A stretch of 64,000 nt of DNA from Endothia cerciana (Eukaryota; Ascomycota; Sordariomycetes; Diaporthales; Cryphonectriaceae): assembly GCA_026119935.1 (NCBI GenBank), contig JALRMH010000019.1, positions 248,001 to 312,000 of the forward strand. Reading direction: 5' to 3'. This document shows, piece after piece, positions 22,744 through 36,088 of the stretch. A model generated the notes under the pieces. It worked only from the letters and a program-made list of their open reading frames with translations, searched no databases and was not told the origin of the DNA. How positions within the stretch are numbered: the first letter of the stretch is position 1; each line of letters begins with the position of its first letter. Made by a program: the position numbers and the translations under genes.

Positions 22744-25700
22744 CTATTGCATCGTCTTCAAGAACCCATCCAGGTCAAAACTCTCCTCGTACTGCTTATT
22801 GTCCCAGAGTTCACCAAGATCCTCCAGCCAAGCGGCCTTCTTGCCGGGCTGGCGCACGTCTCCTGTCTCAACATCCACCATGTCCTCCTCACGGCCCTCA
22901 AACCCGCTGCCACCTGGACCGCCCTTCTCGGGTTTCTCTTGTATGAGGCCCGGCCCTGCGTCGCCGATGTTGAAGAGGTCCAGAATCTGATCTGTATCCA
23001 TGGTAGCCAAGCCAGCGTTCTGTTGGTTGACCACCGTAGACGCCACGTCAATTTTGAAGCGCTGGAGATTGAGGATCTTCTCCTCCAATGTTCCGCGAGT
23101 GACAAGCCGGTACACGTTGACGACTTTCTTCTGGCCGATACGATGCGCACGGTCCATCGCCTGCAGGTCCTTCTGTGGGTTCCAGTCATGCTCGACAAAG
23201 ATGACTGTGTCTGCGCCTGTCAAGTTCAATCCGAGACCACCAACGCTCGTCGTGAGCAGCAGACAGTCGTATGACGGGTCGCTGTTGAACTTGTTGACTA
23301 GGTCCTGACGCTTATTGGCCTCGACGGACCCGTCCATGCGCAGGTAGGTGACGGAGGGGAGCATGTTCTTCAGGACCGTGTTTTGTACCATGTCAAGCAT
23401 CTCTTTCATTTGGCAGAAAATGAGGGCACGGTGAGGCTTGATAGGTTGGTAGAGCGGATCGTTGGTATCTGTGCCCTCGGTGCCGATGCCGCAGTCGACA
23501 AGCAGGTCACGGAGGGCCGTCAGCTTGGGGGCGTGGACTGCGTCTTCGAGGCTGGTATTGCCCTTCGCGAGAATGCGCTGTGTGTCGTCGTACTTGGGAT
23601 GACCCGGCTTGAGTACCATGGCGGGAGAGTTACAGAGTTTTCGCATGTACTGCAAAGCTTGGAAGATGTGTTGCTTGGCATCCTTATCGTCCCTGCCAGC
23701 CTCTTCGGCGAGCTTCTTCGACTCCTTCTTGGTGAAGTCCTCGAAAAGCTTCCGCTGCAGATCACTGAGGTCGCAGTAGTAGTTCTGCAAGATCTTGGGC
23801 GGCAGGTCGTTGAGCACCTCTTCCTTCAGGCGACGCAGCAAGAATGGCAAGACTTGCTTGTGCAGCGCCTCAATTGCGAGTGCGCCTGCTTCCTGCTCTT
23901 TCGACGAGGCCTTGCTAAAGCGCGACGCGGAGATGGGCTTGACAAAACGATCTGCGAACATCTTTTCCGCGCCCAAGAAACCTGGCATTAGGAAATCGAA
24001 GAGGGACCACAGCTCTAGCACGTTGTTCTGGATTGGTGTGCCGGTAAGGATGAGCCGGTGGTTGCTGGCCAGCTGCTTGACCGCCATGCTGATCTTAGCC
24101 TTAGCATTCTTGATCAGATGACCCTCGTCGAGCACAACGTAGTTCCAGTTGTACTTGCTCAAGATGTCGATATCATTACGACACACATCATAAGACGTAA
24201 CCACGATGTCTGGCCTATCGAGCCTGTCCTTCATAGCCTTTCGCTCGGGCGGTGGACCAACATAGGCCGTGACGCTGAGGAATGGGGCATATGTCTTGAT
24301 TTCCTGCTGCCAGTGACCCGACAGTGTCGGAGGGCAGACGATCAATGATGGAAGTCGCCTCATATCCGGATTGCCAGTCTTTGAGAACTCTTCGGCGCGT
24401 TCGTGGTGGTCGCTGGCAACAATACAAAGAGTTTGCAGTGTCTTTCCAAGACCCATATCATCGCAGAGAATGCCGTGCAGATGATACTTCCTGAGGAAAT
24501 TGAGCCAGTTGACACCATCCTGCTGGTAGGAACGTAGCTCAGCCTTGATGGCAACGGGTAGCTGGAAGGGCTCAACCTTCTTGGGGTCCAGTAGCTGAGC
24601 AATGAAAGTCCTCTCGCGATCCCTACCCTTGAGGAGCTCTTCAGAGAGACCTGGCGGATCTGGTATGCCAGCCTCAAGAGGCACTAGCTTGACCAGTGTT
24701 GCGAATGAAGTGGTTGCGATGCGCCGAACATCGTCATCCGAGTCGCTCATGCGGCCCAATACGGGCACAATGAGGAACACAACATATGGGAGGATAGAAT
24801 CTCCCATGACGGCGATCAAGTGGTAAATGGTCTCAACCGCACCCTGTCGGAAATGCAGGTCGAGCGGATTGTTGATGGACGGAAGAACCTTCTCCACTAG
24901 TGCGGTCATGCCCTCGACCGTGATGACGCTGCACACCGTCGCCAGGCACTTCGCAGCCATGTATCTGAATACCGACAGCTCAGAATGCAGAGCTTTGATG
25001 ACCCAAGGCAGAAGCTGCATGATGAATGGATGTAACGCTACATCAATCGTGGGTGTCATGGTACGGATGACCGACATGGCATCAACGATTTCCTGTCCGA
25101 AGGTTTGCTCAGGGTCCTTGGCCTCAGCAGGGAGGTCGCCCGAGAAGGCCGTCATGAGCGGTTGCTCCATAGCACTGCGGATACTGGGCACGACGGCCAA
25201 CAGTTCGGGGCCATATGTCTTAGCAAGGATTTGCAGTGCCTCCTTCGCACCGCGGCGTGTGAGGCGGGCCGCCCTTGCCTCGCGGGCAAACTGCGCGGCA
25301 TCGGGGCGATCGACACGGTCCTCGTCCTTCTGCATCGAAAGGACATCGTTCATCTTTCTCGCATTGGGCCCGAATTCGGGGGTCTCGCTTGTCTCCATGC
25401 ACGAGAACTTGACCAAGTTGGCCACGACCTTGTCGGCGGGACCACGACGACCAGACTCGGTGAAGAGTTGAACCAGCCTTGCAATTGTTGACGACGACCG
25501 CGACTGCAGCTCCTGGTTCTCCTCGTTCTTCACACTTTCCATGATTGCCTTGATCAGGGGGCTGGGCTTCTTTGGAAGAAGCCTGATTGCCACCAACGCA
25601 CATGCTGCTGCGCCTTTAATCCGCACGTCACGGGCGTCCTTCCTGACCTTCGCCTCCTCAATCATCTCCGCGGTGCTGTCTCGGACCTCGGCCAGCTGTT

Positions 25701-26332
25701 GGCTCGCAATAAGGCGCTGTCCAGGAGCCATGGCCTTCTTCAGTTTCTCGTAGTCCTCATTCACTACCTTCTCCGCGTTGGCGATCGAGAACGCTCCTGG
25801 CCCTGCTTCGGCCTCGCCTTGGACGACGACGGCAAGTATCGGAAGCTTGCCGCTCGAGACCTTGCCGTGGTCACGGAATAGATTAATCAGCTGCTGGCAC
25901 TGGGCGCGGACCGCCTTGATCTGGCTAACGAGGTCTCGGTAGCAGGGTGGCCGTTCGCCCTCAACAATCCGCTGCAGGGGCGGAACGAACCGGGAACACT
26001 GTTCTGTGCTCTCACAGTTCTTGGCATATTCGTCTACAATCATACAAGCGGCCAGCTGTGTGGATGAGAACGGTGATGAGAGACCACGCTGGACGTTCGC
26101 GTCGTACTCCTGCAGCTCGGTCGGAGGTATCCGGGACATGACGAAGCCCATAGCCTTGGCGGCGTATACCCGAGATCGCACGAGCGTGTCCATACCAACC
26201 ATATCGACATCACCTGACATCATGCGTCCGTCGAGATCATGAGACTGAGAAGGCACGGCCTCCTCGGCCTTAGTGGACTTTCTGCGCCTCTTCGTAGCTC
26301 GTTCCGCCCCATCTGATGGACTAGATCTCCGG

Positions 26333-26367
<35 letters not shown>

Positions 26368-28509
26368 ACCTGCCAGGGGGGCATAGGTGCCCCCCGATGG
26401 TTTTAGTAAGAGAGTTGCGTTCATAGGTATGGGGTTGCGCTGGACGCCAATGGGATGCAGCGAGAGCTCCATTAATGGGGTGATGTGAGAAAAGAATTCC
26501 ATAGCCAGCACTGCTGGGTTCTGAGAAAGGGACTTGACGAGGGCTGTCCACAGCTCGAGGGACATCTCGAGCGTCTCTGCGTCTCGCTCGACCAGGAGGT
26601 TTTGGAAGATGAGTCTGAGCAGCCTGCCGTTGAGCCAGCCCTGTGACGACTCTACATCCAACTTTGCAAATGTCATGAGAGCTTTCAGAACTGCGAGCCG
26701 GACAGAAGTGATGGTATGACGGAGGAATGGATACAATCGAGGGACGAGAACAGTGAACGATCTCTCCTCATCTTCCTTTGCCGAGGTCTTCATCGCGGAG
26801 AGGACTTCGGGGAAACCACAGAGAATGGCGAGGAGGTCCATAATCTTGCCCGTGGATGCACTCAAGTCGTCGCTAAGATCAGCGAGGCCCTCCCAGACGA
26901 TATAGATCAACCCGTTCAGCTCGCTTGGGCGTTGCGTGACGAACTCCTTCGCCATGGGTATCAATGTGGCAGCGCTGACTGAACGCACATCGTCGTCCCT
27001 GTCGCCTAGGCCCTTCATGACAGCACGGATAATTCCATCAATCATGCCGCCGTCCTTCATCAGGAGGTCCTTGCGGACAGCGACAACATATCGGAGCCCA
27101 ACCATGCCACCGTGGCAGATGGGCCAGACGTGCTGCTCCAGCGGCAGATCTTCTTGCATGACCATCCGATAGAGGATGCGGTAGATGGCATACACAGAAT
27201 TGGCGGGGAAATGGAACAGGACCGAGCCCAATGTCTGGCCGACCGTCTCACGAATAGGGGCCACGGACGTATCCGAGCTGTAATCTGTAAACCTGTCCAG
27301 CATCAGAACACAACATAGCCGGCAGGCAAGATCATCCAGCCACTTCCGGTTTCGCTCATCGTTTTCGCTGCGTGATTTGCCGCGGCACCGACCGGCACCT
27401 GCACCATGAACCCTGATGATTTCTCTCAGACCCATGGCCGCACCGTGTCTTGTCTCCCAGGATGGATCGAAGAGGTCGATCTTGAGGAATTCGCAGAGCC
27501 GCTCGTAGGGCCACTCGATGCCCTCGACGACGACGTCGGTCTCGAGTTCAGATTTGATCGGTATGATAGGGCCCTTGTACTCGGATACGACCTTCGAGTC
27601 CTCGTCAATGTCAGTAGGCCTGTCGAGGCTGAAATAATCAGCCATCTTGCCATTCTTCTTAGAGTCGGCCTCGGCCATGGGTGTGTCGTCTGCGAATCCT
27701 TCAGATCCGGCGGTGGTGGCGCGGCGGAGCGAGAGGTCGCCGAAGCCACCCTTGCCCTGTGCAGCCTTCTGGGCTTCCCGCTTCCGTTTCCGCTTCAGGA
27801 CGTTGAGCTGCCTCGCGCTCATGCCGCTCTCCTCTGTCGGATGAGGCGTCGGTGCCCCGTTGTGATGGTTGCCGTTGAAGCCGTTGGTGTCGGCTGGCGT
27901 GCTAGGGCTGGCACTCTCACGAGAGACAGGTATCTCCTCGTCCTCGTATGGACGGCCAAGTAATCCCAGCCGGCCGACGAGGGTCTTCTTCTGATGAGCC
28001 AGACGGGCCTGTGGATCCAATGCACCGAGTGCATAATCAATCGTGCCACCTCGGAGCAGCTCCCTGCCGTACCTTATTATGTTTGTTACGTTGAGGGTGT
28101 CCAGGCTCAACGTGTCGTCCTCGGGGAGTGCTGGCACGTCCTTCTGCTCCTTCTTGACGAAGCCATTCCCGTCGTCTTCGTCCTTCTTCTTGAGCAGCAC
28201 GGGCTCCTCAGCCGCGTTTGGGTCGTAAGCCTCTGCATTTTCGATGATCTTACCGATGGCCTTGGCAGCAGTTGACCGAGTCTCCCAGTCCTTGTGTCGC
28301 AGGTAAGGGACGACCCGGGAGATGAGGTTGAACAACTCCTCGGGTTGGTGCTTCTGCCAGTCGGCAAGCTGGTTCACTGCCGTGTCCCGGATGAGACGGG
28401 TACTCCCAGTCTCAAGGATGCTGAGAGAACTGTCAGCTAAAAGCAGATGGGGTAGGTTTCGACGGTTAATTGAGACTTACGTGACGAGGCGATCGAGTCT
28501 TGATGCCAT
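22744..28509 (-). CDS. MOT1: Mot1 / BTAF1, TBP-removing Swi2/Snf2 ATPase
   Basis: Two exons, 28509-28481 (29 nt) and 28420-22744, 1901 residues; the 60-nt intron has donor GTAAGT and acceptor CTCAG. The N-terminus reads MASRLDRLVTILETGSTRLI and is followed by about 1250 residues of HEAT repeats, which in this family grip TATA-binding protein. A C-terminal helicase core follows: Walker A DDMGLGKTLQT near residue 1333, DEGH box (VLDEGHLIKNAK) near 1441, LTGTPIQNNVLELWSLFDF, and helicase C motifs including LLLTTSVGGLGLNLTGADTV and QAMDRAHRIGQKK. Mot1 uses ATP to remove TBP from DNA and so represses or redistributes transcription. Near residue 700 a run of prolines coded by a pure GGC/CCG repeat precedes a basic cluster (ATKRRRKSTK), a likely nuclear localisation signal. 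Length matches yeast Mot1 (1867). Confidence 0.96.
26333..26366 (-). repeat. (CCG)n coding polyproline tract in MOT1
   Basis: A pure GGC trinucleotide run on the + strand gives about twelve consecutive prolines in the HEAT-repeat region of Mot1, directly before a KRRRK basic cluster. Confidence 0.95.
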
Positions 28510-29205
28510 CTTGAATCATATCATGGCGCAGACCAGAGGGGGAGATGGAAAATAATCGATGCTACTGGCAACGCAACAGAGCTGGCGGAGCCATCAAACC
28601 AGCTTTCTAGGCGCTTCAGGCAGGATGCCTAGTCGGTCATTGAACCTAGAAGGATGCATGGTTAGATGCATGTCGCCGGAGGGGGGTGCATGATTCGGAG
28701 AGATTTCAGGGTCCAGACGGAGGATACTCCGTGCATTAATTCAGATTGAAGGCGAAGAAGAAATGAAGTGTGAGACTTGCCTTGATGAGAGGCTAAGATG
28801 GAAGCTGTCCAATCAGACGGTTGCTGTGGGGAGATGAGGATCGCAAGGTGTGACGTCCCTGCTTCTTCCTTTCCTATTAAGGAATTGCTCCTGTGCTGGA
28901 GTCGTGGGAATGCAGACCGCAGCCGGAAGTTCGAGATGCGGGAGAGATGGCTGCAGTGCAGATTGAGCAGGACAAAGGCGACGAGATCGTCGAGGCAGGC
29001 CTTCGTTTTCAGGGAATGCCGCCGGTGGCTTCTGGCGGGTCTGTTGTTGTTGCCGAATGTTGATTAATGAACAGCGCGAGGATGGGGAGCGCGAAATCTG
29101 CTGTGGGCGCCCGGGATGCGCCGTCGCGGGTCTGCAGGTTGGGCCGTCTGGCTGCTGATGCTGTGATGCAGATTGATGTGGTGCCGCGGCGGGTATGGGG
29201 CTCAG

Positions 29206-29248
29206 ATCTGGGTCTGGGTCTGGGTCCAGGTCTGGGTCTGGGTCTGGA
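29206..29248. repeat. (CTGGGT)n hexanucleotide repeat
   Basis: About six to seven CTGGGT units with one variant unit (CCAGGT), non-coding. Confidence 0.85.
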
Positions 29249-30279
29249 CGCGGTCTGTGGACAACGCAGGTCGCGCAGGCTTTCACGGCAGCAGCGGCGG
29301 CAGCAGCAAGCTTGTGGGAAAAATCACCCGGGGGGGCGGGCGTGGTCTTCTATATCTGAGGTATCCTTATTTTTATAATCGCGTGGGACTGGCCCCAACC
29401 GTTGCTTCCCTGCACCTCGCCCGCTGATTTGGGGTTAGCGCACGAGCCATCCCCTGCTCCCGTGTCTGCTACTTTTGAGACCAGAGCACCTGCAGATATC
29501 CAAATTTTTCGTGGCTTGGCTTTCTGTGTCGCCATCCACCTCCTCTTCTGCTCTGCGCCCCTCACCCGCGAGTTGGCCCCCCCCCCCCGGCTGGGGCAGC
29601 TTCTTAACGAGGTCGATGGTGACGATTGCAGAAGTATGTAGACCCCCAGCGCCCGTTGCATCCTCCCCCCCCCCCAAATCGTCCCTACCCTCGTGGCTCC
29701 AGCCGTCGACACGATCGTGACCGACCAGTGGCAACATCAAGAGAGATCCGCCCCGACTAGCCATCAAAATCCTGGTTTTCACCCATCTGCTTGCCGAGAT
29801 ATATGCACCCCTCGGCAGCTCTCCTGACACATACCTTGGACGATGCCGAGCGTTGTCTCGACGCTTGTCGTGCTGGCCACCCATCTCCAGGACAGGCTGC
29901 GTCCGTCCCTGCAAGGTGTCCTCCTCCTCCCTCGCTCCGTCTTGCACGTGCATCAGATCTGGGACACCACCCCGGTTGTCTGCCTTACCTTGCAGCCTCA
30001 TGACTGACAGAGCGCCACCGGCGCGGGAGGCCGCATATATGCTTTCGCCAGCGCTGCTGCAGCCCCTGAACTTTCTTCTGCTTGGTGGCACTGACCACTC
30101 GGTTCGAACGGAGAGAAACTTCGGGGGCCCTCCAAGACGCGCGCAATCAAGCAACAAAGGTGCCGCAGAGCTTCAAGTCGAGGTCTCATTGGGGACAGGG
30201 CTGGGCTGGCCACCCACCCATCCTTAGTCATCCGGCCCAAGCTCGCTATCCGCAGGGCCGCAGCAGAGCACACCCCTGC

Positions 30280-30331
30280 CCATAGCTCTGTGCCATAGCT
30301 CTGTGCCATGGCTCTGTGCGGTAGCTCTTTG
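30280..30331. repeat. 13-bp tandem repeat, four copies
   Basis: Units CCATAGCTCTGTG (two perfect copies), CCATGGCTCTGTG and CGGTAGCTCTTTG follow each other without spacing, so identity decays from left to right. Confidence 0.85.
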
Positions 30332-31760
30332 CGTCTCAACGTCCGTCCAACAAACTTCCCATCGGCGATAACCAGAGGCTGGTTCTGCTCACAGCGCCGT
30401 TGCTCTGACTTGGCTTGGCTTGAGGCTCCAGACCTTTCGGATCGATCCTCGCCCCCCCCCCCCCCGACTTGCCCTGGGCGAGTTGCGCCGCCGTTACATC
30501 TCACAAGTTTGCTAAGCCAAGATCGCTTGCCTGCACTTGACGTTAAGCATGCGCCGGCTTGGTTGGGATGTCGGCCAGGTAATGTCGGAGTCAGCTCGGA
30601 TGTAGTCCACTTGCCACCCATTATGCAGAGTCCACCGTCTTCGGTGGGACGAGAAAGGCGGTTTAGCTCTCGAAGACTAGCCTAGGTCTTCTGACACGGA
30701 TAAACTCGTGCTGTTTTCACGGGTCTCGTAAAGTTGCCAAGGCTGGGGAAGACAACTGGTCTCGACAACTGTACGGCTGATCATCCGGGGTCGCAGCACA
30801 GTACGAGACTGATATTTGGTCATGTCTTGTTTCTTTCACTCCCCAGCCATCATAACAGGACGGCACCGTCCCGAGACGTTGCAGTGCAGGTGAGCGGCAG
30901 TCTATGATTCAGACACGGAATACCTGAATGCCGTTGCGAAGACCGTAAGGGCAGGTCTCGCCGGCTTTTGCCTACGTCCACTTTATCTGGTGACTCACCA
31001 CGCTGGGCCTTCCACACGGCGATCCTTGATAACCGCAGGCCATGCCAAGCCGGTCAATAGCACGGAATTTTTCACTTGGGAGGCTGTGGGTAACATACTT
31101 GCAGGTTATCCCGAGGTTGGGGTAGATATATGTTCAAGGTGAGTGGGGGACAACCCGGAGACAGAAGCACAAACAATATTCATGAGAGACACAAGCCCCC
31201 CCCCCCCCTCCCCCTTTTCCCCCGAGAGGTAACAGCGTTGCGGTGCGTATGTTTAGAAAGGGGAAAGGGCTGGGGGCCGCGTTTAGAGCACACTGGGTGC
31301 GGACTACTTGACGACAACCCCAAGGCCAGGCAATGATATACCAATATAAGACCTGCATCAGATTTCACATTCATACGCTCTATCCAAGTGCTTCCACTTG
31401 GTCCGGAAATAATCAGCAATTCGAAAAATCGAGATTTGGGCCTGGGAACATGGTGGGCTCATCGCCCCGGTCGAGGTTGATATTGAGAGCCGTGGCTTAT
31501 GTCAGCAGTCTCAGGGAGAAAGCCCCCGCAGCTGGGCATTCAGCGTTACTGCTCGACCCTGGCCGAGCGCACGTCGCGTCGCGTACTTGACTTGCAACAC
31601 CCACCTTGACAGCCCTCGACAAACCTCCTCGAGCACACCCAGCCGCGTCAATACTTCTGCCACAATTGTGACGCTCATTAGAACCTGGGCCGCCACGTCA
31701 ATTGAATTCGGAGGGTCTTTTCCCCAGCAGCTGCGACGCGCTGCTGCGTTCGTCGGCAAG

Positions 31761-34700
31761 ATGTACATCAAGCAGATCATCATCCAGGGCTTCAAGAGGT
31801 TTGCGCGCGCTCCCAGCTAACGTGTCGCCGCCATCGTATGCTGACACAGACCCACAGCTATAAAGACCAGACGATCATCGAGCCCTTCTCGCCCGGGACG
31901 AACGTGGTCGTGGGGCGAAATGGCTCGGGCAAGAGCAACTTTTTCGCTGCCATACGGTTCGTGCTGAGTGATGCCTACAACAATCTCAGCCGGGAGGAGC
32001 GCGCTGCCCTCCTGCACGAAGGTTCCGGCTCTGCCGTCGCCACCGCGTACGTCGAGGTCATCTTCGACAACTCTAAGCCCCATCGCCGGTTCACGACCAT
32101 CGACGAAGACGAGGTCGCCATACGGAGGACAATCGGGCACAAGAAAGATGAATACTCCGTGGACAAGAAGGTCTGGTCGAAGAAGGAGGTCATGCAGCTG
32201 CTTGACACGGCAGGTTTCTCGAGGACCCAGCCGTTCTACATCGTCCCGCAGGGACGCGTGACGGCCCTCACGAACATGAAGGAGAAGGACCGTCTGAACC
32301 TGCTCAAGGAGATCGCCGGTACTCAACTGTACGAGGACAAGCGCGCCGAGTCGTTGAAGATCATGAATGAGACGAACAACAAGAGGGAGAAGATCGACGA
32401 GCTGCTGGCGTATATCAAAGAGCGCTTGAGCGAGCTGGAGGAGGAGAAGGAGGAACTCCGAGGATTCCAGAGCGCCGACAGGGAACGGCGTTGTCTGGAG
32501 TATGCGTACTACTACCAACAACAGATGGCTGCTGAGACCCTTCTCGAGGAACTCGAAATGGTAATGAAGGACGGTGGCGAGAACGACTCGGAGCAACGCG
32601 TGGCACTGACGAGAGGAGAGAGAGCCATCGCAGAACTGGAGGCCAAACTCAGCTCCTTGCAACAAAATCTGAATCTGTTGAAGGTGGAGCGCCGCCAGCT
32701 GGAAGAGGACCGGCGCGAAAGCGCAAAGGCCCGCGCAAAGGCCGAGCTCAAGGTCAAAAACCTGGCTGACAGCCAGTCATCCCGAGATCAGGCCAAGCGA
32801 CAGCATGACAAGGAGCTTGAGGTGGTCAGGAAAGAAATCAAGGCCAAAGAGGCAGAGCTTAAGAAGCTCACCCCTGAGTACGAGAGGCGCAAGAAGAAGG
32901 AGGACGAGGCCAAGAGAGCCCTTGATACCGTCGAGAATAGCAGGACGCGTCTCCTCAATAAGCAGAGTCGCGGTGCGCAGTTCAAGACCAAGGCCGAACG
33001 TGACAACTTCCTGCAAAGGGAGGTCAACGAGCTGAACCTGACTATCGCCAAGCAAAAGTCGGTCTTTGTTGACGCTGAGGAAGAGTTGCAGCAGGTCAAG
33101 GCTTCGATCCACCAGTTGGAGAAGGAGATCGCGGACCTCCGCGCCCGGCTCGAGAGTTGGGGCGGCGGCAGGCAGTCCATGATTGATCAAGTCGCCCAAG
33201 CGCAGGAGACCCTGGACAACCTCAACGAAGAGAGAAAGAGGCTGCGCCGCGAGGATGACAAGCTCGATACGGTTCTCGCCAGGGCACGAGAGGAGAAGGA
33301 TCGCGCGGAGCGCGAGCTCTCCTATGCCATGGACCATGCGACCGCTAGAGGCCTGGCTACTCTGCGTCAACTCAAGCTGGAGAGGGACATCCCCGGGGCA
33401 TACGGCACTTTGGCCGAGCTGATGGAAGTCCCCGAGGCGTATCGAATTGCTGTCGAACAGACAGCAGGGACCAGTCTGTTCCACTACGTCGTCGACAATG
33501 AGAGGACAGCAAGCACGCTCGCCACCGAACTGTACAAGAGACATGGAGGCCGCATTACGTTTATGCCTCTCGCACAGCTTAAGCCCAGGAAGGTCAATAT
33601 GCCGCGCGCGAGCGACATCGTCCCTCTGATCAGCAAGATCGACTACGACCCACAGTTTGACGATGCCTTCCAACAAGTCTTTGGCAAGACGGTCGTAACG
33701 AACAATTTGCAAACCGGCAGCCAATATGCCAGGAGTCATAACGTTGATGCCATCACCTCTGACGGAGACATCATCAACAAGAGGGGTGTCATCTCCGGTG
33801 GCTTCATCGACTCGCGCAAATCACGTCTGCAGGCGGTGTCGGCCGTCAATCAATGGCGTGACAAGCATGATGAGATACTGTCGAAGGCAAGAAGCACCCA
33901 GAAAGAGATGGAGCAGAAAGACCAAGAGATCACTCGTGCGCTGGGAGAACTGCAAAAGAGCGAGTCGAACCTTCGTCGAGCTGATGGCGGTCTGGAGCCC
34001 CTCAAGATTGAACTGAGGCATAAGCAAAGCCAGCTGGAGCGTGCGCGCGAACATCTCGACGCAGCGACGACCAGGAGGGACCAGGTGGACAAGAATATGC
34101 ACGACTTCGGCGGCATGCTCGAGAACCTGGAGCAGGAGCTAGCCTCCGATTTCAAGAAGGCGCTGACGGGACACGAGGAGCAGCAGCTGGAGGAGCTCGC
34201 CGAGCAAGTACAACAGCTGCAAAAGGAGTGGAACGAGGCAGCTCAGGCTCGCAGAGAGGTGGGCACCCGAAAGGCAATCCTGGACACAGATCTGCGCCAG
34301 AATCTGCGGCTCAAGGAAGACCAGCTGAGCGGCCTGGCTTTTGAGAACTCTTCCTCTGCGGACGGTGGCAACAGCTATACCGACGCGCAGAAAGAGCTCA
34401 AGAAGATCCAGAAGTCTGCCAAGGCTATTGAAAACAGATTGGAGCAGAACGAGGCCCAGACCGAGGAGGTTGGGAGCCAGATCACGGAGGTTGAAACGAC
34501 AATAGAAGGCAAACAGCAACAACTGCAAGACCTTGCGCGACAGATCGAGAAGCAACAGAAGAGGATAGAGAAGAGTGCCCAGAGGAAACACCTTATCACG
34601 AACGACATTGAAGAGTCCGCCAAGAACATCCGTGATCTCGGCGTTCTGCCAGACGAGGCCTTCACGAAGTTTGTGAAACTCAAGACGAACGAGATCCACA

Positions 34701-35489
34701 AGAGACTTCGCGCGTGCAACGAAAAGCTCAAGAAATACAAGCATGTCAACAAGAAGGCCTTCGAGCAGTACAACAGCTTCACGTCCCAGCAGGAGCAGCT
34801 GCTTAAGCGACGGGAGGAGCTCGATGCCTCGCAAGCCTCCATCGAGGAGCTCATTGCACATCTTGACGAACGCAAGGACGAGGCAGTCGAGCGGACGTTC
34901 AAGCAAGTCTCCAAAGAGTTCGCTGAGATTTTCGAACGCCTGGTTCCTGCTGGTCACGGCCGGCTAAGGATCGAGCGCAAGGCCGACAAGCGCCGGGATG
35001 CAGAAGACTCGGACGAGGAGAACAAAGGGGGCAGTTACGAGAACTATACGGGGGTGAGCATCAACGTATCGTTCAACTCGAAGGTGATGGATGAGCAGCA
35101 GAAGATCCAGCAACTCAGTGGTGGTCAGAAGAGTCAGTCTACCTTCCCCTTATGCACATGCTATCCTTCCCACCTCAGCTGACATTTTGACAGGTTTGTG
35201 CGCCCTCTGCTTGATCTTTGCCCTGCAGAGCGCAGAGAGCAGTCCATTTGTCATCTTTGACGAGGTTGACGCCAATCTCGATGCGCAATACCGGACGGCC
35301 GTGGCAGAGCTGCTACAGTCACTGTCCAAGGAGGCTGGCACGCAGTTCATCTGCACGACTTTCCGGCCTGAGATCGTCCACGTCGCGGACAAGTGTTATG
35401 GCGTGACCTTCCGCAACAAGTCGTCTGCCATTGGCTGCTACGACACGGAGGACGCCCTTGAATTTGTCGAGGGTCAGGCGCCGAGGTAG
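31761..35489 (+). CDS. SMC3: Cohesin ATPase subunit Smc3
   Basis: Three exons: 31761-31798, 31858-35132 and 35194-35489, 1202 residues, the usual length. Donors are GTTTGC and GTCAGT. Walker A is GRNGSGKS at residues 32-39; the head also carries the lysine pair KK at 108-109 in the context IGHKKDEYSVDKK, equivalent to the pair acetylated by Eco1 to establish cohesion. A long coiled coil runs to a hinge at about 510-670 (GTLAELMEVPEAYRIAVEQT, DGDIINKRGVISGGFID) and back. The C-terminal head has the ABC signature LSGGQKS and Walker B FVIFDEVDANLD, then the FICTTFRPEI segment. Intron 2 falls within the codon of the signature serine. Smc3 pairs with Smc1 and the kleisin Rad21/Scc1 to form the ring that holds sister chromatids together. 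Confidence 0.97.
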
Positions 35490-36088
35490 TACGGGCTTTC
35501 GCCAGAGCAGCATGGGACCTGTAAAGTAAAGCTCGGGTCCTGCGCTGATAGAGTGTGCTAATGTGGGCGGCTTCGCTTCTCTTGCATGAGTCATGACACC
35601 GATCGGAATAGGGGATTCAAGGCGGTATTATCTTGCTTGGTTGTATAAATTCACGGTGCCGAGGGGGACGGTGGGGATTAACTCATGTATGAAGTACCCG
35701 TCGCATGCGTTCTCTGCGGCTACCAAAACAGACTTGCTGTGTAGCCAGCCGTTCTCAGATGTGTCACAAATGCCTTGTGTGTCCGTGTCACCCTCGAGCC
35801 AGCTTGCACTTACCCATAGGCGGCCGCAACAGACAGGCTGAATGGGAAGGTCGTGTCACCACACCTACGGACGCACTCCTCACGCGTCATCAGAGACACC
35901 ATCGAACGTGGCACCGGCTGCTGAGGATATTCTATCCAGGTGCCAATTTTCTCTCATGTTGAAAAACAACTAACGCCTCGCCATGATGAGCCCTTTGAAC
36001 GAGTGATAAGCAAGTTGGGTGTGCCCAAGTGTCCCAGTCCCCCGTTCTTGTTCCCGCGTCTAAACACCAAAGCCTTGCGGCTCTTCCT
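35490..36088. other. Convergent 3' region between SMC3 and the GPI-protein gene
   Basis: Between two stop codons facing each other. No gene seen; it should contain both 3' untranslated regions. Confidence 0.55.

Larger units (their letters stand above)
28510..31760. other. Divergent intergenic region between MOT1 and SMC3
   Basis: About 3.2 kb without a supported gene. Several overlapping open frames on both strands (for example minus 29435-30157 and 29998-30621) have compositional bias and no family resemblance. The region carries a TGGGTC hexamer repeat (29206-29248), a 13-bp tandem repeat (30280-30331) and several C homopolymer runs (near 29580, 29668, 30452 and 31198). The ends should contain the MOT1 and SMC3 promoters. 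Confidence 0.5.

Noticed and set aside
29435..30621. Two overlapping minus-strand open frames of 240 and 207 codons in the MOT1-SMC3 gap
   Set aside because: Biased glycine/arginine/serine composition, no recognisable motif, and equally long frames on the other strand; chance in GC-rich DNA is the simpler explanation.
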